A DNA stretch of 64,000 nt from Clostridiales bacterium. GTDB taxonomy: Bacteria > Bacillota > Clostridia > Lachnospirales > Lachnospiraceae. The stretch is taken from positions 26,286-90,285 of the forward strand of contig JAJBVE010000197.1 in assembly GCA_020859995.1 (NCBI GenBank), given 5' to 3'. Shown in pieces: positions 27,267 to 36,663 of this stretch. Position 1 is the stretch's first letter, and every line of letters begins with the position of its first letter. The notes beneath the pieces were generated by a model, which had not been told where the DNA came from, made no database searches, and saw only the letters and a list, made by a program, of their open reading frames with translations. The position numbers and the translations under genes are program-made.

Positions 27267-28175
27267 ATGAATTACAGGGAATTTGTAGACGTGATAGCTG
27301 GGGAACTGCAGAAAAAACTGGGTGGAGACTATCGTATCCGGGCAGTAGAGGCAAAAAAGAATAATGGTAATATCCTGACCTCGTTAGAGATCAGGAATTC
27401 AAAATCAAATGTATCACCCTGTATTTATCTGGAATTCTATTACATTTGTTACATTATGGGAAAAGCGTCGATTCCGGATGTGGTCGCAAGTATTGAGGCA
27501 GGGTACAGAAAACGTGCGGTAGAGGCGCCGGTTAACACATCATTCCTTACCGACTATACCAAAGTCAGGCCGAAGCTGCGCGGCAAGCTAATTAATACGG
27601 AAATGAACCGAGATTTCCTGGAAACTGTGCCGCACAGAGAGTTTCTTGATTTGTCCCTTGTTTACCTGGTATCTGTTCCCAAAGAGATGTTTGGATGTAA
27701 TGGGACGGTACAGGTCTTGAATAAGCATATGAAGATATGGGGCGTCACAGAGCAGGATTTGTATGAGGTTTTTATGGGTAACATCGAATCGAGTGATGAT
27801 GCTGAGCTGAAAAACATTGATGATATACTGGCAGAGCTGATTGAGGCTGAAATTGATTTCGACATGGACACCCTGAAAGCATCACCGAAGCTGTACGCTG
27901 CAGGAACGAACCGGTGGCTGGATGGAGCTGTTGAAATGCTAAATGGCAGATTCCTCAAAAAATCATCGGACTATTTCGGAGAGGATTTCTTCATCCTTCC
28001 ATCATCTATTCATCAGCTGCTGTTCCTTCCGGTATCAGAGACGGATATGGATTACGATGCTCTGGCGGATGTTGTAAAGGAGATGAACGATACGGAAATC
28101 ATGGAGGACGAGGTCTTGAGTAACCATGTTTATTATTATAGTAGCAAATCGGGCAAAGTAAGTATAGCGGCCTGA
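27267..28175 (+). CDS. DUF5688-family protein
   Basis: A 302-residue protein matching the DUF5688 pattern: MNYREFVDVIAGEL start, AKKNNGNILTSLEIR, SPCIYLEFYYICYIMG, RGKLINTEMNRDFLETVPHREFLDLSLVYLV, and the near-C-terminal FFILPSSIHQLLFLP. The family is frequent in Lachnospiraceae accessory DNA and has no known activity. The first ATG (27249) is rejected because GGAGGA at 27251-27256 serves ATG 27267. Confidence 0.85.
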   Translation: MNYREFVDVIAGELQKKLGGDYRIRAVEAKKNNGNILTSLEIRNSKSNVSPCIYLEFYYICYIMGKASIPDVVASIEAGYRKRAVEAPVNTSFLTDYTKVRPKLRGKLINTEMNRDFLETVPHREFLDLSLVYLVSVPKEMFGCNGTVQVLNKHMKIWGVTEQDLYEVFMGNIESSDDAELKNIDDILAELIEAEIDFDMDTLKASPKLYAAGTNRWLDGAVEMLNGRFLKKSSDYFGEDFFILPSSIHQLLFLPVSETDMDYDALADVVKEMNDTEIMEDEVLSNHVYYYSSKSGKVSIAA

Positions 28176-28343
28176 GAACGAAACCAGTTGGGTATGTCAA
28201 AAATATAGCGGTTTGTACTTATGCAGAATCTGCTAATTGTTTTATTCTGGTGTTCTCTTGAAGAGAGACAGATCTGACAGCAGATAAGCCTGCTGCATGA
28301 AACTGAATGACAACGAAAAGCAACGGTGACTTAGGAGGCACGT

Positions 28344-28892
28344 ATGAAGAAACCAATCACGACATCGGAATATTTTCAACTGATATGCGACCATTTGAGA
28401 GCCAGGGGACAGATGCCGGATGAGATTTTGGATTATTCTTTGGCGGCATATAATCCTGTACCAATCAGGATCTATCAGTTTGACATCCGAAACAATCTTG
28501 ACTACGGAAGTAGCGAAGGTATCTATCTTGATCTGGCGATCGAATATTATGAAAACGATAAAAGAGAAAGCAAAGCACTTGGAACGTTCAAAACCTTACG
28601 GGACAGTCCGGAAGCAATGAGAACGATGGCGCAGCTGCTGGCAGATTTTATCGTGGAAGAACGGGCCTATGTAAATGCTCATCTGGATGATTTCACATGG
28701 ACGGGAGTGGATGTTTATGCCGTAAAAGAGGATGGGACGAGAACCGGATGGGGATATTCCTGCAGAAACAGGGAAATTGCATTGAAGCATAAGGACGAGC
28801 TGTTAGAAAAATACGACCGGGTCATCGTCCGGGATAACGCCACAAGGAAGGAAAAATGCTATCAGAATAGTAGCAAATCTGATGTAGCATGA
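28344..28892 (+). CDS. Hypothetical protein of the element
   Basis: A 182-residue soluble protein that I cannot assign. It starts MKKPITTSEYFQLICDHL after TAGGAGGCACGT. It has an acidic central part (DLAIEYYENDKRESKALGTFKTL) and a charged C-terminus rich in lysine. No membrane segment, cysteine cluster or nuclease motif is evident. It lies between DUF5688 and LPD28 genes, in a run typical of element cargo. Confidence 0.6.
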   Translation: MKKPITTSEYFQLICDHLRARGQMPDEILDYSLAAYNPVPIRIYQFDIRNNLDYGSSEGIYLDLAIEYYENDKRESKALGTFKTLRDSPEAMRTMAQLLADFIVEERAYVNAHLDDFTWTGVDVYAVKEDGTRTGWGYSCRNREIALKHKDELLEKYDRVIVRDNATRKEKCYQNSSKSDVA

Positions 28893-29050
28893 AAAAGTAG
28901 TAAAATCACTGCCGGGTGAACTGATTATCAGTGAAGCTGGCAGTGGCATTTCTGACGGTCGTCAGATTAGGTACGTTTGGGAACGCGATTCCTTAAACGA
29001 CGGAAGTGATTGAATGACAGTAAATAAGCGTGAAATTGGAGGTAATGATC

Positions 29051-29437
29051 ATGCGTTATGACGCAAAGACAGAAAGATGGACCCCTATGGAGATAAGGGG
29101 TGTAAAAGGATTCTTCTCAGACGTGAGGATTGACAGGGAGACTGTGCCGGAAGTGTTCCGGCTCTGGGAGCTTGCTGATGGAGACAGTGATGGAATGCCA
29201 TGCCGGTACAGGCCGGGGATTCTGGTTAATTTCTTCGGCACATTTATCACAACCGGTGATATGCCGGTTGATGATGAAAAAAGCCGGAGCGGATATATTG
29301 AGCCGGAAGATTGGATCTTTATTGGGAGTTATTCGTATCCATTCCGCTTTGTAATGGATTGCATATCAGAAAAGGAAGTGAAACAGGATGAGGATTTATG
29401 GCTACTGCCGTATTTCAACAGGCAAACAGAACATTGA
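29051..29437 (+). CDS. LPD28-domain protein
   Basis: The 128-residue protein carries the DVRIDRETVPEVFRLWELADGDSDG...VNFFGTFIT pattern that I associate with large polyvalent protein-associated domain 28 (LPD28). Such domains are common in conjugative elements and phages, alone or appended to large polyvalent proteins. The start is ATG 29051 with GGAGG 7 bases upstream rather than the GTG at 29030. The 3' end overlaps the next gene by 50 bases in another frame, suggesting translational coupling with the recombinase. Confidence 0.7.
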   Translation: MRYDAKTERWTPMEIRGVKGFFSDVRIDRETVPEVFRLWELADGDSDGMPCRYRPGILVNFFGTFITTGDMPVDDEKSRSGYIEPEDWIFIGSYSYPFRFVMDCISEKEVKQDEDLWLLPYFNRQTEH

Positions 29438-30068
29438 ACGCCAGGTCAGGAACATACATTCTGCGTTCCCAAAAGCTGTTATTGTGAAGGAAGTATACAC
29501 AGGAACAAAGTTTCAGGGGCGCAGGGAGTTAGATAAACTGCTTGCGAAAGTACAGTCAAATGATATAATTGTATTTGATTCGGTCAGCAGAATGTCGAGA
29601 AATGCGGAAGAGGGATTCCAGCTTTACGAAGAGCTTTTCCATAAGGATGTATCACTCGTGTTCCTGAAAGAGCCGCATATCAATACTGAGACTTACAAGA
29701 AGGCCATCGGGAATCAGATATCGCTTACAGGCGATAAGGTCGATTACATTCTGGAAGGGATAAACCGCTATCTCATGGAATTAGCCAAAGAGCAGATACG
29801 GCTTGCCTTTGAACAGGCAGAGAAAGAAGTTGCAGACCTTCATCAGAGAACGAAGGAGGGCCTAGAGACAGCGCGTCTCAATGGGAAGCAGATCGGGCAG
29901 CGGAAAGGTGCTACATATGAGACAAAGAAGGCGGCTGCCGCGAAACAGGTAATCCGGCAGCATAACAAGGCTTTTGGCGGGAGCTTGAACGATATAGAAA
30001 CGATGAAGTTGGCTGGATGTTCGCGGAAGAGTTATTATAAGTATAAAAAGGAATTATCTTCTTTATAA
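29388..30068 (+). CDS. Serine recombinase (resolvase/invertase family)
   Basis: A 226-residue small serine recombinase. The nucleophile sits in GYCRISTGKQN (S10), with conserved arginines in FDSVSRMSRNAEEG. It has a helical E-region after residue 130 and a C-terminal HTH. Members resolve, invert or integrate DNA by double-strand exchange. Since a tyrosine integrase at the end of the element probably drives integration, this enzyme may resolve multimers or invert a segment; I found no paired inverted sites around it. It starts inside the LPD28 gene. Confidence 0.9.
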   Translation: MRIYGYCRISTGKQNIERQVRNIHSAFPKAVIVKEVYTGTKFQGRRELDKLLAKVQSNDIIVFDSVSRMSRNAEEGFQLYEELFHKDVSLVFLKEPHINTETYKKAIGNQISLTGDKVDYILEGINRYLMELAKEQIRLAFEQAEKEVADLHQRTKEGLETARLNGKQIGQRKGATYETKKAAAAKQVIRQHNKAFGGSLNDIETMKLAGCSRKSYYKYKKELSSL

Positions 30069-30091
30069 GGATAACGGGCGAAATGAGTGGT

Positions 30092-30118
30092 GGCTATCCA
30101 TTAAAAAAATGGATAGCC
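30092..30118 (+). terminator. Hairpin after serine recombinase
   Basis: GGCTATCCATT and AATGGATAGCC form a perfect 11-bp stem with an A5 loop, 23 bases after the recombinase stop. The tail is not clearly U-rich on the plus strand. Confidence 0.5.
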
Positions 30119-30198
30119 GTATTGTGTAGCATGTGTGTTGTGGTAGTATTGCTATAATAAATCCGCGGATGAATATAATGAAGGGAATATTGGTTAAT

Positions 30199-31494
30199 AT
30201 GGAACGGTATAGTATCCTGAAACAAATGAGATTTGGCGATAAAGAAATATGGGACAATACACAGACTTATGAAAATGCATGTGTGGATACATTAAATAAG
30301 AATAGTGTGATTGCTAATGAAGAATGGGCAAAAATGAGGAGAGAGGTTGAGGACATTGAATATCATGAAGATAGAGACGATATGGCAGTAAGACCGACAT
30401 CCTTAGACGTTTTCAATTCTAATAACGCTACAATTTGTATGGATATTTCCTCAAATAAGTATGATGCAAAAATAACAGACATTTTATTCCGTAATGTAAA
30501 TCTTCATGTAAAGAATGCTTTTAGAAACATAATTCAGTATTTGGAGTATAAAATTGATGTAATGAATGAGATATATCTTTACACAGCATTTCAATCGGAC
30601 AAGCTCGTACCTATTTTTTTTGGCATGAAGAATTTATCTGATTTGAAACAGGATGATATTTATAGCGAATGGGAAAAGCGCTATAGTAGTTTAAATAAAT
30701 TCCCTCCAAAAATGATGCCATTTACGATCCCTTCTAAATACAGTAGAAAAATGAAAACGAAATTAGTTGGATGTGGGATTGTCCGTACTTGGCTATATTC
30801 AAAAGAATTTCAGAGGCTCTTTAAAAGGATAACTGGATTGTCTGATAAATATAAGTGGACTAATATTATGAAACAGTTGGAAGAGGGACTATTTACAGAT
30901 GCTGAAAAAGATGAAAATGAAATAGAAGTGGAGATTGCTTCTGAGTCGGAAGCAATCATTTTGGAAAAGTTATTTGGCTTTAATACCATTATTTGCTTTA
31001 ATAGGTATATTCGATCATATGTGAAAGACTTTTCGGAAAAGGATCTTGAAGTAGTTCATGATTTGATGAAAAAAGTAATGGAGTATGAGGGGTGTTATGG
31101 CAGGTGCGTGATACTTCAGATTATAGGACGTGAGCTAATGATAGTACCAAATTCGCCGGTTGAGTATCGAAAAAGAATGTTTTGCCTGTACAAAGATTAC
31201 CTTGAGGAAGTACTTCCGCAAATGAATGAGGATTTTAAAAATTTAGTCAAGATATACGCTTACGATATATTGAAAAGAGAGAGTCAGGATTCTGTATTGC
31301 CATTATTAAAATCGGATAAAGAGATGTGCTTTCAGACAATTGAGCTTCGTGAAAAAAGGCAATATTGTACGGATTTCAAAGAATTAACGGATTTCAAGGA
31401 TAAGGTTGATGACGATTCAGCATCTACAAGAATGATACAAATTATCATAGATGGTAATTTGAACAGATATTTCGATAATGGCAGTGATTCATGA
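30199..31494 (+). CDS. Unrecognised 431-residue protein
   Basis: I do not recognise this AT-rich gene. The product is largely helical by composition, with no membrane helix, P-loop, cysteine cluster or obvious nuclease motif. A region at about residues 115-180 is rich in aromatic residues (YLYTAFQSDKLVPIFFGMKN), and a highly acidic patch lies near residue 245 (DAEKDENEIEVEIASESE). The start is uncertain: ATG 30199 follows AAGGGA by 12 bases, and ATGs at 30169 and 30178 are alternatives. Convincing terminators lie on both sides, so it is probably a monocistronic cargo gene. Confidence 0.6.
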   Translation: MERYSILKQMRFGDKEIWDNTQTYENACVDTLNKNSVIANEEWAKMRREVEDIEYHEDRDDMAVRPTSLDVFNSNNATICMDISSNKYDAKITDILFRNVNLHVKNAFRNIIQYLEYKIDVMNEIYLYTAFQSDKLVPIFFGMKNLSDLKQDDIYSEWEKRYSSLNKFPPKMMPFTIPSKYSRKMKTKLVGCGIVRTWLYSKEFQRLFKRITGLSDKYKWTNIMKQLEEGLFTDAEKDENEIEVEIASESEAIILEKLFGFNTIICFNRYIRSYVKDFSEKDLEVVHDLMKKVMEYEGCYGRCVILQIIGRELMIVPNSPVEYRKRMFCLYKDYLEEVLPQMNEDFKNLVKIYAYDILKRESQDSVLPLLKSDKEMCFQTIELREKRQYCTDFKELTDFKDKVDDDSASTRMIQIIIDGNLNRYFDNGSDS

Positions 31495-31577
31495 GTGATC
31501 CTTGGTGCTAACCTAATGACAAAGAATGCCATGCGTCATTACTATGCACAACAGAATAAGTATATATCGTAGTGTTT

Positions 31578-31615
31578 AAATCACTTCTGGACTGAACTGG
31601 AAGTGATTTTTTTTT
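31578..31615 (+). terminator. Terminator after the unknown gene
   Basis: AAATCACTTC pairs with GAAGTGATTT across a 12-base loop and runs into nine or more T residues. The remaining gap to 31895 has a second AGGAGG (31832-31836) and T-rich tracts but no gene that I can support. Confidence 0.8.
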
Positions 31616-31895
31616 GAATAAATTTGGTTCCGTGGTAATTAAAAGGATAAAGTGATATATAGATTTATGACACGTTAAGCAGAACAAAGTATTTCTTTGG
31701 TGACTTTTGGAAGGAGGGGCGCATTTAATACGTAGTAATTTGCAGTGACAATTGAATATTGGAAAAGAAATAATTAATGCCCGGCTTTTTTTTATTTGTA
31801 AATTCAAAAAATAGTGTTTTTCAGGCAAAAGGAGGTGTTTTTTTAAACGAAAATTTAAAAAGTCGGGCGGTGGATAAACAGGAGGGTGAATTTAA

Positions 31896-32765
31896 ATGAA
31901 TAGAAATATGGTATACGGCTCAGATTTCAGCAACGTAACCGGGAGATCTCTTACAGAAATGGTCAGAAATGTTAATAAAACCAACCGCACTACAAGTGTG
32001 AATCCTGAGATGGTTTCTCCAGAGAATAGTGCAAACCAAACTGTTCCACAGAAGGTAGGGAATGGAGCTCTAATTAAAAATAGAATGCTGTCTCAGGAAT
32101 CCCCTATATCGTCATCTGTCGTAGATTCAGATCAAACTGTTCTTCCATACACCAGAGAATGCGAGAGGCTACAGTTCAAAATGTATGAAAACCAGATGGA
32201 TACAGTACATGCTCTTGATAAAAAGGAGGCGTTATATCGACAACAGATAGAGCATGAGGCAGAGAGCGAATTCTTTAAAATGCAATTAAAAGAGAAAGCG
32301 GAAGAACACAGGAGAGGACAATATGAGGATATAGTGTTTGCATCGGATGGTACTATCCAGTGTAAAACAATGGGTACCATTACAGAGACGAAGATAAGAT
32401 ACATAGTTAATATTAAATTTCCGAAGTTGTTCATATTAAAAAGTACATCCGGAGAGTCTGGATATTATGAATTAGACTTCGAGATTGGAAGAAAACCTAA
32501 AAGAATTTATTTGGATGCAAATAAGTGTGATAGTGGAAAGTATCTTCTTAAAAAATTGGTGAAAGCGGGGGTTGTTTTTAAATGTAACAAAAAAGCGACG
32601 CAAATAGATTATGTAGAAAAAATTTGGGCTGCGTTGTTGAATTATGAACCAGAGCGGATAACTATTGCTGCTCACACTGGTTGGGTTAAGATAGGAGAAC
32701 ATCAGTACAGATTTGTCGAGGAGGATGAGCTGGTATGGAATCAGGTGATAGAATTTGCACTTTAA
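31896..32765 (+). CDS. Element protein with DUF927-like C-terminal segment
   Basis: A 289-residue protein: a serine/asparagine-rich, probably disordered first 90 residues, a charged coiled coil (YRQQIEHEAESEFFKMQLKEKAEEHRR), then a folded C-terminal domain ending AAHTGWVKIGEHQYRFVEEDEL. The last stretch resembles the GW...Y-F segment of DUF927 proteins, which are found in phages and integrative elements; that match is tentative. Its last 31 bases overlap the start of the ATPase gene, whose GAGGAGG lies within this frame, so the two are translationally coupled and may form one complex. AGGAGG precedes its own ATG. Confidence 0.6.
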   Translation: MNRNMVYGSDFSNVTGRSLTEMVRNVNKTNRTTSVNPEMVSPENSANQTVPQKVGNGALIKNRMLSQESPISSSVVDSDQTVLPYTRECERLQFKMYENQMDTVHALDKKEALYRQQIEHEAESEFFKMQLKEKAEEHRRGQYEDIVFASDGTIQCKTMGTITETKIRYIVNIKFPKLFILKSTSGESGYYELDFEIGRKPKRIYLDANKCDSGKYLLKKLVKAGVVFKCNKKATQIDYVEKIWAALLNYEPERITIAAHTGWVKIGEHQYRFVEEDELVWNQVIEFAL

Positions 32766-34909
32766 AAAATCTGCCGTATGTTTTATTTGTGCATGGGCAT
32801 ATGGACTATCCTCTGAACGAAGAACTGGGAAGCCTTGATAATGGCTTGGTAGCAGTGACAGATAATCCTAGAATTGCCGGACAGTTTTCAATAGGCTATT
32901 GTGAGGCAAATGACAGTAATGGAATTTTATTTAGTTGCTGGAATTCCAGAGTGAAAAGGCCTGACAATTATCAGATTGGCTTCTTAAATCTGACAAATGA
33001 TATGAAGCAAATAAATGTTGAGCGCTTCCTTGCAGAGAAATCCTTTGCTACAGTTTTGATGACAGGCGGAGCAATACCTGATTATCTGATAGGAAGTGAG
33101 TACCTGATTAAACTGGATGAAAAGGATAATAACCTTGTAAGAAGTACGGCGTTTTCCGAGGTGATTCAAAAACTTCAGATTTATATGAAAGAAAATGTTG
33201 ATGAAATCTGCAATATGCTGCAGAATTTTCAAACTTCAAGGGTGATGACAGAGTATTCTGGGGAACAGGAGATGAAACTTTTTTATAGTCGTATTATGGC
33301 TGTCGGAAAAATATTACAGATGTTTATCAGACAAACGACGACAGAAGAAACAGCCGAGAAGTTTTTCAAAGAGTTTTATCTGGAATGGGCAAATAGAATA
33401 GCATCTATTCCGACGCTTGTAACAGATAGCAGGGATATTGTAAAAAGATTCAGCAAAGCATTTTCAGAATATCTACAGTTGCACCCGGAAATACAGACAG
33501 GCAGGAGTGAACTTGTAGAAGCGGATTTAATGAGTGCGGCAGGTGATAGATGTGCCATATTATACGATGACGAATTTATTTACTGCACGGAAGAACAATT
33601 TACGGAGATAACGGCCTCTTTGCGGATCACGATTTCTTCTGTAACGCTGAAAAAGCTGTGTGCAGAAAGCGGCCTTATAAAGAAGGATGCAGAAGGATAT
33701 TCGCCCAAAAAGCAATATACGAATGCGTATGGTATACCTGTAAGAAAGCATTTTGTGTGGATATATAAGAATATTTTGCTGGATGAAGCAGATGCTTTTT
33801 TGTGGAGAGTATTTGGTGACAGCCGTTCGGCAGAAAGCAGTAACTCATATACTTATGAGACGGGACAGCCGGATTGTTCAACTAAGTTTTATGTAGGGCT
33901 TAATGATCGCGAGCAGGCTGTGACAATATCAAAGAATTCTCCAAATTACAGCGTCCTCATAACGGGAATCAGCGGTTCGGGAAAATCTTATGCGATTGAC
34001 GGAATAGAGCATAAGATTGTCCAAAACGGAGGGACGGTATTGGAGATTGATATTAATGGTAATCGGCAGAATGAACAGGAGGATATTTATCATATTATCT
34101 TGGCCAATAAGATCGGTTTGAGCGAGGAGTTTGTTGCTGGTTATGTTTCTTCGGAAAGTATGCAATATGAGTGTTGTTCGCAGAGTATTGTTGAAATCTT
34201 AAGTGCATCTTTGTCTGCTTTAGGACGTGTACTTGGAGAAGCTCAGCTTAATTCTTTACGAGCTGTTGTGGATGATTCTCTCAGAGATAATCAAAGCAAC
34301 TATGGGATTATATTGCAAATACAACGCAGATTAAAGGAAGGTGATGAAACTGATAGAAAAGTATACGATAAACTACAGGTATTATTATCTTCCAATGTTT
34401 TCAGAAGGGATGGTGGGAATATCGAATCTGGGAAGATTAATATTGTTTCTTTTGCTGGAATGGACGAAGAAGTTCGAAAAATGACGATAGAGATTCTTCT
34501 GACATCCATAATGAGAAAAAGGCGTGACGATTCAGATGCAAATGAAGGGCTGAGTATAGTGGTAGACGAGTTTCAGCATCTGTCACTAAAAAGGAGTTTG
34601 TCTTTACATCAAATTCTGACCGAGGGACGAAAATATGGACTTAATTTGATATTGGCGACACAGTTTGTGGCATGTTTTGACCGTGAGCAGCAGGCTGTAA
34701 TTAACCAGGCAGCGTCACGAGTATATTTCAAGCAGGCATCTTCGGAGGTGAGAAATGCCGCAAGGAATATTTCTGCCGCAAGGAGAGATTCCTGGGAGAT
34801 GAAACTCAGAGGGTTAGGTATAGGAGAAGCTGTAGCTGTGGGTGATTTTTGTGTTGAAGGCAGGGAAGTACAAGCCCCGATTGTAATCCATTCGGAATGC
34901 AAGCCGTGA
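32735..34909 (+). CDS. HerA/FtsK-like P-loop ATPase
   Basis: The 724-residue protein has an unrecognised N-terminal half (about 1-390) and a C-terminal translocase-type ATPase. Motifs are Walker A ITGISGSGKSYAID (about 407), Walker B LSIVVDEFQHL (about 605), then EGRKYGLNLILATQF, typical of HerA/VirD4/FtsK motors, and a likely arginine finger in AASRVYFKQ. The family pumps DNA or acts as a coupling protein. No relaxase or type IV secretion gene is in the window, so a conjugation role lacks support; packaging, replication or defence roles remain open. The start at 32735 has GAGGAGG 10 bases upstream inside the previous gene. Confidence 0.8.
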   Translation: MESGDRICTLKNLPYVLFVHGHMDYPLNEELGSLDNGLVAVTDNPRIAGQFSIGYCEANDSNGILFSCWNSRVKRPDNYQIGFLNLTNDMKQINVERFLAEKSFATVLMTGGAIPDYLIGSEYLIKLDEKDNNLVRSTAFSEVIQKLQIYMKENVDEICNMLQNFQTSRVMTEYSGEQEMKLFYSRIMAVGKILQMFIRQTTTEETAEKFFKEFYLEWANRIASIPTLVTDSRDIVKRFSKAFSEYLQLHPEIQTGRSELVEADLMSAAGDRCAILYDDEFIYCTEEQFTEITASLRITISSVTLKKLCAESGLIKKDAEGYSPKKQYTNAYGIPVRKHFVWIYKNILLDEADAFLWRVFGDSRSAESSNSYTYETGQPDCSTKFYVGLNDREQAVTISKNSPNYSVLITGISGSGKSYAIDGIEHKIVQNGGTVLEIDINGNRQNEQEDIYHIILANKIGLSEEFVAGYVSSESMQYECCSQSIVEILSASLSALGRVLGEAQLNSLRAVVDDSLRDNQSNYGIILQIQRRLKEGDETDRKVYDKLQVLLSSNVFRRDGGNIESGKINIVSFAGMDEEVRKMTIEILLTSIMRKRRDDSDANEGLSIVVDEFQHLSLKRSLSLHQILTEGRKYGLNLILATQFVACFDREQQAVINQAASRVYFKQASSEVRNAARNISAARRDSWEMKLRGLGIGEAVAVGDFCVEGREVQAPIVIHSECKP

Positions 34910-35058
34910 GCAGCTAATTAAACGGTAAAAGAGATACTGGTGTGAAAGTCCGCAAATGAAATTGTATATTATAACTATGATACAGCCAAAGAGAATTGCA
35001 GAAGCATTCTTGGTAAAACCAAAGAAAGATCACGTTTTGAGAAAGGAGAAGCAAAAAC

Positions 35059-35343
35059 ATGATTAAATTAGGAACAAACGATTCTGAAACTGTGAAAGTG
35101 GCAACAGCAGATCAGCTTATTGAAAGGAGGGTAACAGTTAAAAGAAAGCGCACGGAAGTACCGCTCTGGCAGAAAGGCTTGCTTACATTAGAAGAAGCTG
35201 CGGAATACACGGGGCTGGGGCTTCAGAAACTCCGTGAACTGAGTAATGACGACAGGTGTGAGTTTGTCTTGTGGAACGGCGCAAAACGGATGTTTAAGCG
35301 TAGGAAACTGGAAGAATATCTGGATAATCAGTTTTCTATCTGA
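35059..35343 (+). CDS. xis: Tn916-type excisionase
   Basis: This 94-residue protein contains the winged-helix excisionase core seen next to Tn916-family integrases: VPLWQKGLLTLEEAAEYTGLGLQKLRELS, then FVLWNGAKRMFKRRKLEEYLD. Xis bends the element ends and drives excision by Int. AAAGGAG precedes the ATG at about 10 bases. It sits 58 bases upstream of the integrase, separated by a strong hairpin, the standard xis-int arrangement. Confidence 0.88.
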   Translation: MIKLGTNDSETVKVATADQLIERRVTVKRKRTEVPLWQKGLLTLEEAAEYTGLGLQKLRELSNDDRCEFVLWNGAKRMFKRRKLEEYLDNQFSI

Positions 35344-35352
35344 AATATTGGG

Positions 35353-35386
35353 GAAGGCGGCTGCCGATGGCTGGCCGCCTTCTCTT
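35353..35386 (+). terminator. Hairpin between xis and int
   Basis: GAAGGCGGC pairs perfectly with GCCGCCTTC across a 12-base loop and is followed by TCTTAG. It may attenuate integrase expression relative to xis. Confidence 0.65.
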
Positions 35387-35401
35387 AGAAAGGAGCCTGT
35401 T

Positions 35402-36649
35402 ATGGCAAAACGGTATGACAATAGACACCGGCTGTTAAAAGCCGGGGAACGTCAACGAAAGAGCGGCACCTATGAATATCGCTGGACAACGAGGGGAGGC
35501 ATCACGAAATCAGTATCCGCGCCGACGCTCGAAGAACTAAGGGCAAAAGAAGAACAGGTGTTTAAGGACAAAGCGGATGGTATCAAAACAGACGCTCAGA
35601 ATGTGAAACTCGATGATCTGTATGACCTTTGGGCATATATGAAGCGTGGGTTGAAAGACAACACATTTCAGAATTACAAATATATGTATGAAATGTTTGT
35701 CAGACCCAGTATCGGGCAGTTTCGCTTAAGTACCATGAAGCGTTCCGACATCAAGAAGCTGTATAACTATCTTTTGGAAGAACGCGGATTGAAAATTGCA
35801 ACAATTGATTGTGTACATACAGTGCTGCATCAGATTTTGAATGTGGCTGTGGAGGAGAATTATATGAGAGTAAATATTGCGGATAATCTATTGAAGGAAT
35901 TAAAGCAGAGCCATAATATTGAAAATGATCACCGCAGGGCATTGACGGTTCCGGAGCAGAATCTGTTTATGGATTTTCTGAGGTCGGAGAAGACGCAGTA
36001 TCATCACTGGTATCCCATTTTTGAGGTTATGATCGATACTGGAATGCGGGTAGGAGAGATTACAGGACTTCGCTGGAGTGATATTGATCTGGAAGAAGGC
36101 ATGATTACTGTAGATCACACGTTGGTTTATTACAATCACGCCGAGAATGGCTGCTATTTTAACGTGCATCAGACAAAGACGAGAGCCGGAACACGTACCA
36201 TTCCGATGATACCGGAGGTAAAAGAAGCTTTTCTTATGGAAAAGGCGTATCAGGAATTTAACCAGATAAAATGTCAGTCTGTGATTGATGGATATACAGA
36301 TTTCATTTTCATCAACAGATTCGGAAATGTGCAGCATCAGGGCACGCTCAATAAAGCACTCAGGCGCATAATCCGTGAGTGTAATGATGCGCAGCTTAGC
36401 AAAGGGCTGAAAAATCCGGTATTGCTGCCGAAATTCTCCTGTCATTCCCTGCGCCATACATTTACGACTCGTCTGGTAGAAGCTGGAGTCAACATGAAGG
36501 TCGTTCAGGATGTACTCGGTCATGCGGATTTTTCAACGACGATGGATATTTACACAGATGTCACGAAGGAACTGAAACAGAGAGAATTTGATAATCTGGA
36601 GGGTAAGTTGAAAGCACAGCGTAAGCCGAAGGAAGAAGAGGGTGAATAG
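35402..36649 (+). CDS. int: Tyrosine integrase (Tn916/phage type)
   Basis: A 415-residue integrase. It has an N-terminal AP2-like arm-binding domain (RKSGTYEYRWTTRGGITKSVSAPTLEEL), a SAM-like core-binding domain, and the catalytic domain with TGMRVGEITGLRW (first Arg), HSLRHTFTTRL (His-Leu-Arg-His) and LGHADFSTTMDIYTDV (nucleophile Tyr). ATG 35402 follows AAAGGAG; the track extension to 35246 overlaps xis and is rejected. It lies near the right end of the element, followed by TTTGCCCA repeats that could be its arm sites and by an imperfect lysS-like sequence that could be the core. Confidence 0.95.
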   Translation: MAKRYDNRHRLLKAGERQRKSGTYEYRWTTRGGITKSVSAPTLEELRAKEEQVFKDKADGIKTDAQNVKLDDLYDLWAYMKRGLKDNTFQNYKYMYEMFVRPSIGQFRLSTMKRSDIKKLYNYLLEERGLKIATIDCVHTVLHQILNVAVEENYMRVNIADNLLKELKQSHNIENDHRRALTVPEQNLFMDFLRSEKTQYHHWYPIFEVMIDTGMRVGEITGLRWSDIDLEEGMITVDHTLVYYNHAENGCYFNVHQTKTRAGTRTIPMIPEVKEAFLMEKAYQEFNQIKCQSVIDGYTDFIFINRFGNVQHQGTLNKALRRIIRECNDAQLSKGLKNPVLLPKFSCHSLRHTFTTRLVEAGVNMKVVQDVLGHADFSTTMDIYTDVTKELKQREFDNLEGKLKAQRKPKEEEGE

Positions 36650-36663
36650 CCCTCTTCTTTTAA
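36633..36663 (+). terminator. Terminator overlapping the int stop codon
   Basis: AAGAAGAGGG pairs perfectly with CCCTCTTCTT around a seven-base loop containing the TAG stop, followed by TTTAAAA. Confidence 0.7.

Noticed and set aside
31508-31828. 106-codon minus-strand ORF in the 400-base gap before the DUF927-like gene
   Set aside because: Runs through a terminator and T-tracts, no ribosome site, no recognisable family.
29388-34909. Conjugative transfer module (serine recombinase, HerA-like ATPase, LPD28)
   Set aside because: No relaxase, VirB4 or mating-pair genes seen; the ATPase alone does not support conjugation.
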